Shown here: positions 1 to 5,265 of the stretch, piece by piece
Layout of the letters: the number at the start of each line of letters is the position of its first letter
Numbering within the stretch: position 1 is the first letter of the stretch
DNA from: Christensenella sp. UBA7707
Lineage (GTDB): Bacteria; Bacillota; Clostridia; Christensenellales; CAG-138
Direction: 5' to 3'
Length of the DNA: 5,265 nt
Assembly: GCA_002482435.1 (NCBI GenBank)
Contig: DLFZ01000076.1
Span: 1 to 5,265, forward strand
Notes under the pieces: model-generated
What the model was told of the DNA's origin: nothing
The model's database searches: none
What the model saw: the letters and a program-made list of their open reading frames with translations, nothing else
Program-made: the position numbers and the translations under genes

Positions 1-581
1 TACGCCACCAGAATGAGAATGATGGTGACCGGGATGTTATCGAGCACGTTGTAGATTTCCGTAAAAATGAAATCGAGCTTTCTTACATAGCCCCACAGCA
101 CGCCCATGAGAATGCCCACCACCGCCTCGATGAGCGCCACGGAGGTGGAAATGAGAAGCGACGTTCGCGTTGCTGCCCAAAGCTGTGCCCATAAGTCCTG
201 CCCGATCTGGTTGGTGCCGAGGATGAACGAATCCCCGCCTTCGGTCGTTTGACCGGGTTGTATGTTCTTGTAGAAAAGGCCCGTCAGCGGGTCGTTATAA
301 ACGGTAAACGCCTCGCGCTGGTTGGGGAGAATGGGCTGCAGGAAGGTAAACAGCAAAATCGAGGCGACCAAAATTACGAGGATCATCGCCGCGCGGTTTT
401 TGCTGAACACCTTGAAAGTGCTGCGCCAGTAAGAGTAGTTGCTGTAACCGGTACGCTCCACCGCCGCCGCGTCAAACGATGCGAAGCTGAAAAGCTCCTC
501 TTGGGTAAGGCTGTTCCTTAGCATGTCGTTCATGCTCTGTTCCAGCCGTTCGATTTTCGGGTTTTTGTAACGTAAGCCCAT
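1..581 (-). CDS. oppC: OppC/DppC-type peptide ABC transporter permease, 3' end missing
   Basis: This is the second inner-membrane permease of a peptide/nickel-family ABC importer. It would pair with the adjacent OppB-type protein to form the translocation channel. The first 193 codons are visible; the C-terminal part, including the EAA loop that contacts the ATPase, lies beyond the left edge. A long cytoplasmic N-terminus (about residues 1-62) leads to 'FSKNRAAM' and a first membrane segment (about 64-84). An external stretch follows with the family signature 'LGTNQIGQDLWAQLW' (121-135) and 'TRTSLL' (138-143). A second membrane segment (about 143-164) ends in 'WGY', and a third begins around 183. 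Most relatives read LGTD..GRD at the signature, so N124 and Q128 are deviations. The ATG at 581 shares its A with the TAA of the upstream permease (TAATG), and AAGGAGG lies at 598-592, 10 nt before the start. This arrangement points to translational coupling. The family is secure; the substrate is not, so the symbol is family-level only. Confidence 0.93.
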   Translation of the reverse strand, partial: MGLRYKNPKIERLEQSMNDMLRNSLTQEELFSFASFDAAAVERTGYSNYSYWRSTFKVFSKNRAAMILVILVASILLFTFLQPILPNQREAFTVYNDPLTGLFYKNIQPGQTTEGGDSFILGTNQIGQDLWAQLWAATRTSLLISTSVALIEAVVGILMGVLWGYVRKLDFIFTEIYNVLDNIPVTIILILVA

Positions 582-1522
582 TACCTGCTCCCCTCCTTCT
601 TGGAAAAGCTGATGCGCGGGTCAAGAAGCACCATCAAAAGGTCGCCGAGGATCAAGCCGATGATGCCCACCGTGGCGTACAGCACCACAATCCCCTGCAC
701 CATGTTGTTGTCCTGCTTTTTGATGACGTCCACCAAAAGCCCGCCCATGCCCGGGATGCTGTAAAGGGATTCGAGGTAGATGGAACCGATTACCGTATTG
801 AGAAGGGAAGTCGGCAAATATTGCGCCATCGGCACGATGGCGTTTCTGAAAATGTGGCGGTACATGATTTTTCCGCTCGACACGCCTTTTATTTTGGCGA
901 GCTGCACATAGTCCTTGGTGCTTTGATCTACCATGTAACGCCTAAGCCACATCGCGTAGTAAACGATGTTACCAAGCGCCATCGACAATACGGGCAAAAT
1001 CCAAGAAACCCAGTTGGAGGGGTTGAACAAAAGGCTTATGCCCAAAATTTCGGTGCCGTAGAGCTGAATGAACAAATAGTAAACCGCCGCAGGCACCGCC
1101 TCAATGAACACAATGAACACCGTGCCCAAATGGTCAAAAAACTTGTTTTTGTATTTGGCCATGAGCGTTCCCATGGGCAGGCCCAAAAGGAGCGCGACCG
1201 CAATGGAAAGGCAGCCGAATGTTACCGACACGGGGATTTTGGGCGCGAGGATCGTCGTTACGGGCACATCCATGCGGTAAATGCGGGAAACCCCCAAATC
1301 GCCCTGAAAGAACGACTTGAAGAAGTTCCACAGCTGAACGTACATCGGCTTTGTTAAGCCCATTTGCTCAAGGCCGTTTTGTATTTGAAATTCGCTCATC
1401 TTTTCGTAGTTGGGGAAGTAGCCCTCGATGGGCATCTGCCTTAGCAGCACGAATACGATGGCGAGGATCAAAAGCAACGTAAGAAAGGAGCGCAGAAACC
1501 GTTTGGAAAGGTATTTGAGCAT
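581..1522 (-). CDS. oppB: OppB/DppB-type peptide ABC transporter permease
   Basis: This is the first permease subunit of a peptide-type ABC importer, 313 residues, which is normal for the family. It starts with the usual N-terminal membrane segment after 'MLKYLSKRFLRS' (about 11-29). The external domain ends in 'GDLGVS' (74-79), a typical OppB motif. Further membrane segments lie at about 97-121, 132-155, 173-193, 233-252 and 276-300. The cytoplasmic EAA-type loop that docks onto the ATPase is visible at about 204-231 ('DYVQLAKIKGVSSGKIMYRH' and following). 'ESLYSIPGMGGL' (251-262) and the closing 'DPRI' (301-304) are also family hallmarks. AAAGGA at 1535-1530, 7 nt from the ATG, supports the start. 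It lies 246 bp downstream of the binding-protein gene on the same strand and overlaps the next permease by one base. OppB and DppB subtypes cannot be told apart here. Confidence 0.95.
   Translation of the reverse strand: MLKYLSKRFLRSFLTLLLILAIVFVLLRQMPIEGYFPNYEKMSEFQIQNGLEQMGLTKPMYVQLWNFFKSFFQGDLGVSRIYRMDVPVTTILAPKIPVSVTFGCLSIAVALLLGLPMGTLMAKYKNKFFDHLGTVFIVFIEAVPAAVYYLFIQLYGTEILGISLLFNPSNWVSWILPVLSMALGNIVYYAMWLRRYMVDQSTKDYVQLAKIKGVSSGKIMYRHIFRNAIVPMAQYLPTSLLNTVIGSIYLESLYSIPGMGGLLVDVIKKQDNNMVQGIVVLYATVGIIGLILGDLLMVLLDPRISFSKKEGSR
592..598 (-). promoter_or_regulatory. RBS of the oppC-type gene inside the end of oppB
   Basis: AAGGAGG on the minus strand lies 10 nt before the ATG at 581, within the last codons of the upstream permease. 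Together with the TAATG stop/start overlap it fixes the start and suggests coupled translation of the two permeases in equal amounts. Confidence 0.8.
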
Positions 1523-1573
1523 GTTCGTGTCCTTTCGTCAATGTGAAGATCGAAGCGGGTATTTTTTACCAAA

Positions 1574-1609
1574 CGCCCGGCCGTCCCCTTTCCTGATGGA
1601 CGGCGGGCG
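1574..1609 (-). repeat. GC-rich hairpin close to the oppB start
   Basis: The arms 1574-1586 and 1598-1609 pair over 12 base pairs, with a single bulged G at 1580 and an 11-nt loop (1587-1597). In the minus-strand transcript the stem is followed by TTTGGTAAAAAAT, which is not a U-tract, so it is at best a weak or partial terminator. It ends about 50 nt before the permease ATG and could also affect mRNA decay or initiation. Confidence 0.6.
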
Positions 1610-1699
1610 GTGATGTTCTTATTCGGTTGGGCGCTTAATAAGGAAAGAAGGGCATTGTCAGGCATTCGGGGCGCTGGTGGTAACCAATTGTTGCAATAT

Positions 1700-1731
1700 G
1701 CGCGGAACCCTTGCAATCAAGGGTTCCGCGC
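1700..1731 (-). repeat. Perfect 14-bp inverted repeat after the binding-protein gene
   Basis: The arms 1700-1713 and 1718-1731 are exact complements (GCGCGGAACCCTTG and its reverse complement) around a 4-nt loop. The transcript would fold into a very stable stem about 40 nt after the binding-protein stop. No U-run follows it on either strand (minus: CATATTGCAACAATTGG), so it does not meet the rule for an intrinsic terminator. A 3'-end stabilising or processing stem, or a partial terminator separating binding-protein from permease expression, fits best. Confidence 0.75.
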
Positions 1732-1768
1732 CAGCAACCCGTGGAGACGGATTGGCTCTTGTGTTTTG

Positions 1769-3625
1769 TTAGTTGGAAAGGCCCATCTTCGTAAGCCATT
1801 CGCTGTAGCTGGCTTCGTATTCTTCCATGGTGACGAAATGATCCTTGATGGTCTGGCCCTTGTACCGGAGGTTCGACACGCCGCAGGGCGCATACTGGCC
1901 TTCGAACAGGTCGAGCGTGGTGGCGATGTAGGTGGCGGGCATGATCATGTACGGCACGATGATGGCATGCTCGACGAGAATGGCCTCGGCCTCGGCAAAC
2001 GCGGCATAACGCGCGGCGGTATCCGTAAGCGCCTTTGCGGCCTCGATCTTGGCGTAGTACTCGGTGAGAATGGGGGTAAGGGCGTTGTTCTCATCGAGGT
2101 TTACATCCATCTTGTTGTAGGAGTTACCCTTGTGGGTCACGTTGTCATCGTTGAACGAGGGGGCGAAAGGCTCTGCCCAGGTGGACGGGTCTTCATAGTC
2201 CGCACCCCAGTTGCAGCGCATGAACGAGTACACGCCCGCGCGGCGGGTCTTGGTGAGGAAGCTGTCGGCAGCCGCGCCGTTGAGGACGCAGGTCACATAG
2301 TCGGCACCGAGCACGCTTTCGATCTGCTGCTTGATGAGGGTGGATTCGCTCTCCCAATCCTTCATGTCCGCACGATAGGTGATGACCATCTGGACGGGGA
2401 AGGTGACGCCGGCCGCCTCAAGCTCGGCGCGGGCGAGGTCGCGGTACTTCACCGCTTCGGCCTCGTTGTAGAAGTTGTCGGCAACGCCGCTAAACTCGGG
2501 CAGAGCCGTATAGTCTACGCCATTCACGCTCGTGAAGGTACGCGGGGTGATGGTGTTCTGAAGAACCTCGGCAACGTTTTCCGCATCGGTCGCTGCAATG
2601 GCGTACTCGCGGTTGAACGCGTACATGATGGACTTACGGAAGTTCTCGTTGGTCACGGCGATCTTCCAGTCGCCCGGGGCCCAGGCTTCGTCATACTCCG
2701 GCTTGTAGTTGAAGCAGAAGAAGTAGGAGTAATCGGGAACCGCACGGTCTTTGCTCAGGTATTCCGAGTAGTTTTGGAGCCATTCGGGAACGATGTCGTT
2801 GCTGATCTCGGCGTAGTTGATCTCGCCGCGCAGCACCATCGCCGGCCCGAGGGTGGACGATTCGGCGTTGTAGGTACGCTCGATCTTGGTGATGTGGATG
2901 TTATCCGCATCCCAGTTGTTGTAGTTCTTCAAATAAACGTGCTTGACCTGCGGCTCATACTCGGAAAGAATGTAAGCGCCGCAATAGTACATTTTGTCGT
3001 TGCCGGTGCCGAAATCCGCTTTAAGCTCCTCAAGCTGCGGGCCGTAGGCGGGCATGTAGCACACATAGGTAAGGCAGGTGGGGAAGAACGGATAGTTGCC
3101 GTTGGTGATGTACTGGAGGGTATGCTCATCCACGGCCTTTACGCCAACCTGCGAGAAATCGGTGATGGCGCCTTCTTCATACTCGGCGGCGTTCACGACG
3201 AAGCTCGTGATCATGTAGCTGGTGCCGCTTTCGTATTCCGCGGTCAAAACGTATTTGGCGGCGTCCACGAAGTCCTGCGCGGTAAGGTCGGCAACCTCGT
3301 TGCCCTGATAGTCGTACCACTTCACGCCATCGCGAAGGTGGAACGTCCAAACGGTGCCGTCGTCGGAAACTTCCCAGGTTTCGGCAAGACCGGGCTTGAG
3401 CTCACCGTACTGGTCGTACTCCACGAGGGTGTCGATTACGTTCGCGCCAACCTGCTGATCCCAGGTACTGGAGGCGACGAGGTAATTGAGGGTGGATACT
3501 TCGGAGGCGTACAGGGTGCGGTACACGGCTGCGTCATAATCGGTCGCCGCGCCGGGGGCGCATGCGCCGAGCGTACCCGCTACCATTAAGAAACACAGCA
3601 ACAGGGCAAAGGTTTTCTTCGTCAT
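1769..3625 (-). CDS. oppA: Peptide-binding lipoprotein of an ABC importer (solute-binding protein family 5)
   Basis: This is the extracytoplasmic receptor that would capture peptides and deliver them to the OppB/OppC-type permeases encoded downstream. It has 618 residues, within the usual 500-650 range. The ATG at 3625 is preferred to one 26 codons upstream because it directly precedes a lipoprotein signal peptide: 'MTKK', a hydrophobic core, and the lipobox L19-G20-A21-C22, with C22 as the predicted lipid-modified residue. AAGGAG at 3642-3637 lies 11 nt upstream. Family features include 'STLNYL' (44-49), 'ANVIDTLVEYDQYGELKPGL' (61-80), 'AETWEVSDDGTVWTFHLRDG' (81-100), 'RKSIMYAFNRE' (330-340), 'WGADYEDPSTWAEPF' (473-487) and a C-terminal 'YAAFAEAEAILVEHAIIVPY' (540-559). 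The gene opens the operon behind the promoter at 3715-3743. The exact ligand (oligopeptide, dipeptide or other) is not readable from sequence, so the symbol is family-level. Confidence 0.94.
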   Translation of the reverse strand: MTKKTFALLLCFLMVAGTLGACAPGAATDYDAAVYRTLYASEVSTLNYLVASSTWDQQVGANVIDTLVEYDQYGELKPGLAETWEVSDDGTVWTFHLRDGVKWYDYQGNEVADLTAQDFVDAAKYVLTAEYESGTSYMITSFVVNAAEYEEGAITDFSQVGVKAVDEHTLQYITNGNYPFFPTCLTYVCYMPAYGPQLEELKADFGTGNDKMYYCGAYILSEYEPQVKHVYLKNYNNWDADNIHITKIERTYNAESSTLGPAMVLRGEINYAEISNDIVPEWLQNYSEYLSKDRAVPDYSYFFCFNYKPEYDEAWAPGDWKIAVTNENFRKSIMYAFNREYAIAATDAENVAEVLQNTITPRTFTSVNGVDYTALPEFSGVADNFYNEAEAVKYRDLARAELEAAGVTFPVQMVITYRADMKDWESESTLIKQQIESVLGADYVTCVLNGAAADSFLTKTRRAGVYSFMRCNWGADYEDPSTWAEPFAPSFNDDNVTHKGNSYNKMDVNLDENNALTPILTEYYAKIEAAKALTDTAARYAAFAEAEAILVEHAIIVPYMIMPATYIATTLDLFEGQYAPCGVSNLRYKGQTIKDHFVTMEEYEASYSEWLTKMGLSN

Positions 3626-3636
3626 TGTTCGTTTCT

Positions 3637-3642
3637 CTCCTT
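3637..3642 (-). promoter_or_regulatory. RBS deciding the binding-protein start
   Basis: AAGGAG on the minus strand lies 11 nt before the ATG at 3625. The alternative upstream ATG at 3703 has only a GGTGGGGG-like stretch before it, at the predicted transcription start, and would bury the signal peptide behind 26 charged and polar residues. Confidence 0.75.
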
Positions 3643-3714
3643 GTTCTTTTTTGAATGCTGAGAAATGAAAAACCATACGAGGAGGCTCACCGGATACCCC
3701 CACCTGACTTTTCT

Positions 3715-3743
3715 ATTCTACACGCTTTTTTCAGGGAATTCAA
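3715..3743 (-). promoter_or_regulatory. Sigma-A-type promoter of the opp-type operon
   Basis: On the minus strand, TTGAAT (3743-3738) and TAGAAT (3720-3715) are separated by exactly 17 bp, matching the consensus at 4/6 and 5/6 positions. Transcription would begin near 3708, giving a leader of about 83 nt before the ATG at 3625. An AT-only block at 3749-3763 sits just upstream of the -35, where an UP element would be. Confidence 0.65.
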
Positions 3744-4011
3744 CAGGGTATATATAGTATATTCGCTGTTTGATCCCGCCTGGGCATTTGCGCGAAAGCC
3801 TCTTTTTTGCTTCGGTTTTTTATGCGCTTTTTCTGCATTTTTTCGTCAGGGCTTTTTGCGCTTGTTTCATTGTATCGAACTTTTTTGCGATTTAAACCGT
3901 AAAAACTGCTTTATATCTTGCAAAAAATACTTTGACATGCAAGGCTCATTGGCGTAAAACGCATATTTCGCGGTTCTTTTGAAATTTATTATGAAGTTCG
4001 CGGAATACGCA

Positions 4012-4039
4012 TTGACGCGCGCGGATTGGTGTGTATAAT
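4012..4039 (+). promoter_or_regulatory. Sigma-A-type promoter of the 59-aa gene
   Basis: TTGACG (4012-4017) and a perfect TATAAT (4034-4039) are separated by 16 bp. The predicted start near 4046 leaves a short leader of about 26 nt that carries the RBS at 4060-4064. Confidence 0.75.
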
Positions 4040-4071
4040 GTTTGATAGTTCTTTCGCATAGGAGATGAGCT

Positions 4072-4251
4072 ATGGCGAACAGCTTGGATGATTACTTTGA
4101 GGACTATCTGCTTTCCAACGAATACGACCGCTTTGAAAGCTACCTTTTGAGCATCGTACGCGATGCTTTCCGTATGGGTTTCCTTGCCGGCCTCAACGCA
4201 GCCGAAAATGGCACGCGTCCGCCGGTTTTGCCGCAAAAAAAGGATCAATAA
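4072..4251 (+). CDS. Small hypothetical protein, 59 residues
   Basis: I do not recognise this protein. It begins at an ATG 7 nt after AGGAG (4060-4064) and lies directly behind a good promoter (4012-4039), which is strong support for a real gene despite its length. Residues 1-30 are acidic and aromatic ('SLDDYFEDYLLSNEYDRFES') and look helical. An amphipathic stretch 'AFRMGFLAGLNAAE' (32-45) follows, and then a probably disordered Pro/Lys-rich tail (46-59). There is no signal peptide, no full-length membrane segment and no cysteine. It could be a small helical partner or adaptor protein, but no function can be assigned. It is 198 bp upstream of the carbamate kinase on the same strand. I found no clear terminator after it, so read-through into that gene is possible. 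Confidence 0.8.
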   Translation: MANSLDDYFEDYLLSNEYDRFESYLLSIVRDAFRMGFLAGLNAAENGTRPPVLPQKKDQ

Positions 4252-4357
4252 CGCTGCGCTTTTCAAGAAAACCGCTTCTTTTCCGCAAAAAGGGCAATCG
4301 CAGGTCTCACTTTCTCTTTTTTAACAAGAATATATCCGGAATGTGCCCGCTTTTCGG

Positions 4358-4386
4358 TTGACACGCGAATTTGGGCATACTATAAT
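4358..4386 (+). promoter_or_regulatory. Perfect-consensus sigma-A promoter of carbamate kinase
   Basis: TTGACA (4358-4363) and TATAAT (4381-4386) are both exact matches, with the optimal 17-bp spacer. The predicted start is near 4393, with a leader of about 57 nt. Such a promoter would be strong unless repressed. No obvious operator palindrome overlaps it. Confidence 0.88.
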
Positions 4387-4431
4387 ATTCTCGCGCACCA
4401 AATTTATTTTTAGCTTCATCAAAAAATAGTT

Positions 4432-4437
4432 AGGAGA
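4432..4437 (+). promoter_or_regulatory. RBS of carbamate kinase
   Basis: AGGAGA lies 12 nt before the ATG at 4450, somewhat longer than the usual 6-9 nt. A second partial match, GCAGG (4443-4447), lies very close to the start. The start itself is secure because the protein must begin with MKKIVIALGGNAL. Confidence 0.6.
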
Positions 4438-4449
4438 ACGCAGCAGGCC

Positions 4450-5265
4450 ATGAAAAAGATCGTCATCGCGCTTGGCGGCAATGCACTTCAGGCAGCCGGT
4501 AAGCCCGCGACCGCCGAGGCACAGCTCGAGGTTGTAGAAGAAACTTCCGAATACATCGTTGACATCATTGAAAACGGTTACAGCGTCGTGCTTGCGCACG
4601 GAAACGGGCCGCAGGTGGGCCGTATCGTGCTGCAAAACGAATTTGCAACCCCCGTCTCCCCCGCCATGCCGTTTGACGTTTGCGGCGCCATGAGCCAGGG
4701 CATGATCGGCTACCACATGCAGCAGGGCCTTTCCAAGGTGCTCAAAAAACGCGGCTCCGACAAGGAAGTCGTCACGGTTGTAACGCAGGTAGTGGTTGAC
4801 CGCAACGACCCGAAGTTCAAAAGCCCCTCCAAGCCCATCGGCCCCTTCTACACCGCAGAAGAAGCGCAGTCCATCGCCGCCGAAAAGGGTTATACCCTCA
4901 AAGAAGATGCCGGCCGCGGCTGGCGCAGGGTTGTTGCCTCCCCGATGCCCGTTGAAATCGTAGAGCTCAACGCCGTGAAGGCGCTTTTAGGCGCGGGCTT
5001 CATCCCCATTACGGTAGGCGGCGGCGGCATTCCCGTAATCCGCAACGAAAAGGGCGATCTTGAAGGCACCGCAGCGGTGATCGACAAGGACCTTGCTTCC
5101 GAAAAGCTCGCCGAGGATTTGGACGCGGACGCGCTCGTAATCCTCACGGCTGTGGAAAAGGTTGCCATCAACTACAACAAGCCCAACCAGCAGGAGCTCT
5201 CCACCCTCACCGTGGCCGAAGCCGAACAGTATATAAAGGAAGGGCATTTCGCCCCCGGCTCCATG
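4450..5265 (+). CDS. arcC: Carbamate kinase, 3' end missing
   Basis: Carbamate kinase is a cytoplasmic enzyme that transfers phosphate between carbamoyl phosphate and ADP. In fermenters it normally makes ATP, carbamate then decaying to ammonia and CO2. It is the last step of the arginine deiminase pathway and also ends some purine/allantoin and agmatine routes. The first 272 codons are open to the right edge; the family is about 310 residues, so roughly 40 are missing. Visible amino acid kinase motifs are 'ALGGNAL' (7-13), 'HGNGPQVG' (50-57), 'MSQGMIGY' (81-88), 'PSKPIGPFY' (126-134), 'GRGWRRVVASPMP' (155-167), 'VGGGGIPV' (189-196), and 'VIDKDLASEKLA' (210-221) with the active-site region lysine K213. 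All the key motifs I can recall are intact. It has its own strong promoter (4358-4386). Which pathway it serves cannot be decided, because the downstream neighbours are outside the window. Confidence 0.96.
   Translation, partial: MKKIVIALGGNALQAAGKPATAEAQLEVVEETSEYIVDIIENGYSVVLAHGNGPQVGRIVLQNEFATPVSPAMPFDVCGAMSQGMIGYHMQQGLSKVLKKRGSDKEVVTVVTQVVVDRNDPKFKSPSKPIGPFYTAEEAQSIAAEKGYTLKEDAGRGWRRVVASPMPVEIVELNAVKALLGAGFIPITVGGGGIPVIRNEKGDLEGTAAVIDKDLASEKLAEDLDADALVILTAVEKVAINYNKPNQQELSTLTVAEAEQYIKEGHFAPGSM

Larger units (their letters stand above)
1523..1768 (-). other. Hairpin-rich spacer between binding-protein and permease genes
   Basis: This 246-bp stretch has no credible gene. Translated frames here on the plus strand are antisense continuations without ribosome binding sites. 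It contains two strong inverted repeats (1700-1731 and 1574-1609) and the RBS of the permease gene. I see no good sigma-A promoter reading toward the permease. The likely picture is one transcript whose spacer structure lowers permease expression relative to the binding protein, as is common in peptide transport operons; that is inference. Confidence 0.6.
3626..4071. other. Divergent intergenic region with two outward promoters
   Basis: This 446-bp region between the leftward opp-type operon and the rightward 59-aa gene has no supported gene. It holds the leftward promoter (3715-3743) with an AT-rich block behind it (3749-3763), a series of T-tracts (3803-3886), a 6-bp inverted repeat CTTGCA/TGCAAG (3917-3922 and 3938-3943), a second weak rightward promoter-like pair (3932-3960), and the rightward promoter at 4012-4039. 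Its low GC contrasts with the coding flanks. No riboswitch-like fold was recognised; the leader left of 3708 is only about 80 nt. Confidence 0.6.
4252..4449 (+). other. Spacer between the 59-aa gene and carbamate kinase
   Basis: This 198-bp stretch carries the promoter and RBS of the carbamate kinase gene. The first 100 bases are rich in T and A runs, with only short imperfect stems such as TTTTC-AA-GAAAA (4261-4272). A terminator for the 59-aa gene is not evident, although the CTTTCTCTTTTTT stretch near 4310-4322 is pyrimidine-rich. Confidence 0.5.

Noticed and set aside
821..1357. Plus-strand open frame of 178 codons within the oppB-type gene
   Set aside because: His/Arg/Asn-rich shadow of the permease on the other strand, with no RBS or family resemblance.
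1610..3589. Long plus-strand open frame of 659 codons opposite the binding-protein gene
   Set aside because: It is antisense to a clearly recognisable lipoprotein gene, has no RBS, and reads as low-complexity Gly/Val/Arg-rich sequence caused by the codon bias of the opposite strand.
3626..3703. Alternative upstream start for the binding protein at 3703
   Set aside because: It would put 26 extra residues before an intact lipoprotein signal peptide. The ATG at 3625 has the AAGGAG site, and 3703 is only a few bases after the predicted transcription start.
3655..3957. Plus-strand open frame of 100 codons in the divergent spacer
   Set aside because: Phe-rich translation of the T-tracts, no RBS, overlaps the opp promoter, and no recognisable domain.
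3932..3960. Second rightward promoter: TTGACA (3932-3937), 17 bp, TAAAAC (3955-3960)
   Set aside because: The -35 is perfect but the -10 matches only 4/6, and a better promoter lies closer to the 59-aa gene. It is possible as a minor start but not called.
3946..4266. Minus-strand open frame of 106 codons opposite the 59-aa gene
   Set aside because: No RBS or promoter found, the sequence looks random, and the opposite frame has both promoter and RBS.
4252..4330. Possible terminator after the 59-aa gene
   Set aside because: Only weak AT stems and scattered T-runs; no GC-rich stem followed directly by a U-tract.
4321..4716. Minus-strand open frame of 131 codons over the arcC start
   Set aside because: Antisense to the unmistakable carbamate kinase N-terminus and its promoter.

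Overview
The window looks like ordinary chromosomal DNA from a Firmicute, most likely a moderately GC-rich anaerobic Clostridia-type bacterium. The basis is AGGAGG-type ribosome binding sites, sigma-A-type promoters in AT-rich spacers, a lipoprotein-anchored solute-binding protein, and a carbamate kinase. The species cannot be named from this sequence.

Left two thirds, minus strand (3743 down to 1): the first part of a peptide/nickel-type ABC import operon. Reading right to left, there is a promoter (3743-3715), a family 5 peptide-binding lipoprotein (3625-1769), a 246-bp spacer with two strong hairpins, an OppB/DppB-type permease (1522-581), and an OppC/DppC-type permease that overlaps it by one base and runs off the left edge (581 to <1). 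The lipoprotein should capture peptides outside the membrane and pass them to the two-permease channel. The ATPase subunits (OppD/OppF type) are not in view and would be expected beyond position 1. The spacer hairpins lack U-tracts, so they look more like mRNA-stabilising or partial-termination elements, giving more binding protein than permease, than like a full operon end.

Centre (3626-4071): a 446-bp divergent intergenic region. It holds the opp promoter with an AT-rich UP-like block, a run of spaced T-tracts that may bend the DNA, and a rightward promoter.

Right third, plus strand: an unrecognised 59-residue protein (4072-4251) with its own promoter and good RBS, then a perfect-consensus TTGACA-17-TATAAT promoter driving a carbamate kinase (4450 to >5265, cut by the right edge). 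Peptide uptake beside carbamate kinase fits an amino-acid-fermenting or arginine/purine-degrading lifestyle, but the two operons are divergent and a shared role is only an inference. I found no mobile elements, CRISPR arrays, tRNA or rRNA genes, and no clearly new system. The least explained items are the 59-aa gene and the hairpin-rich spacer.
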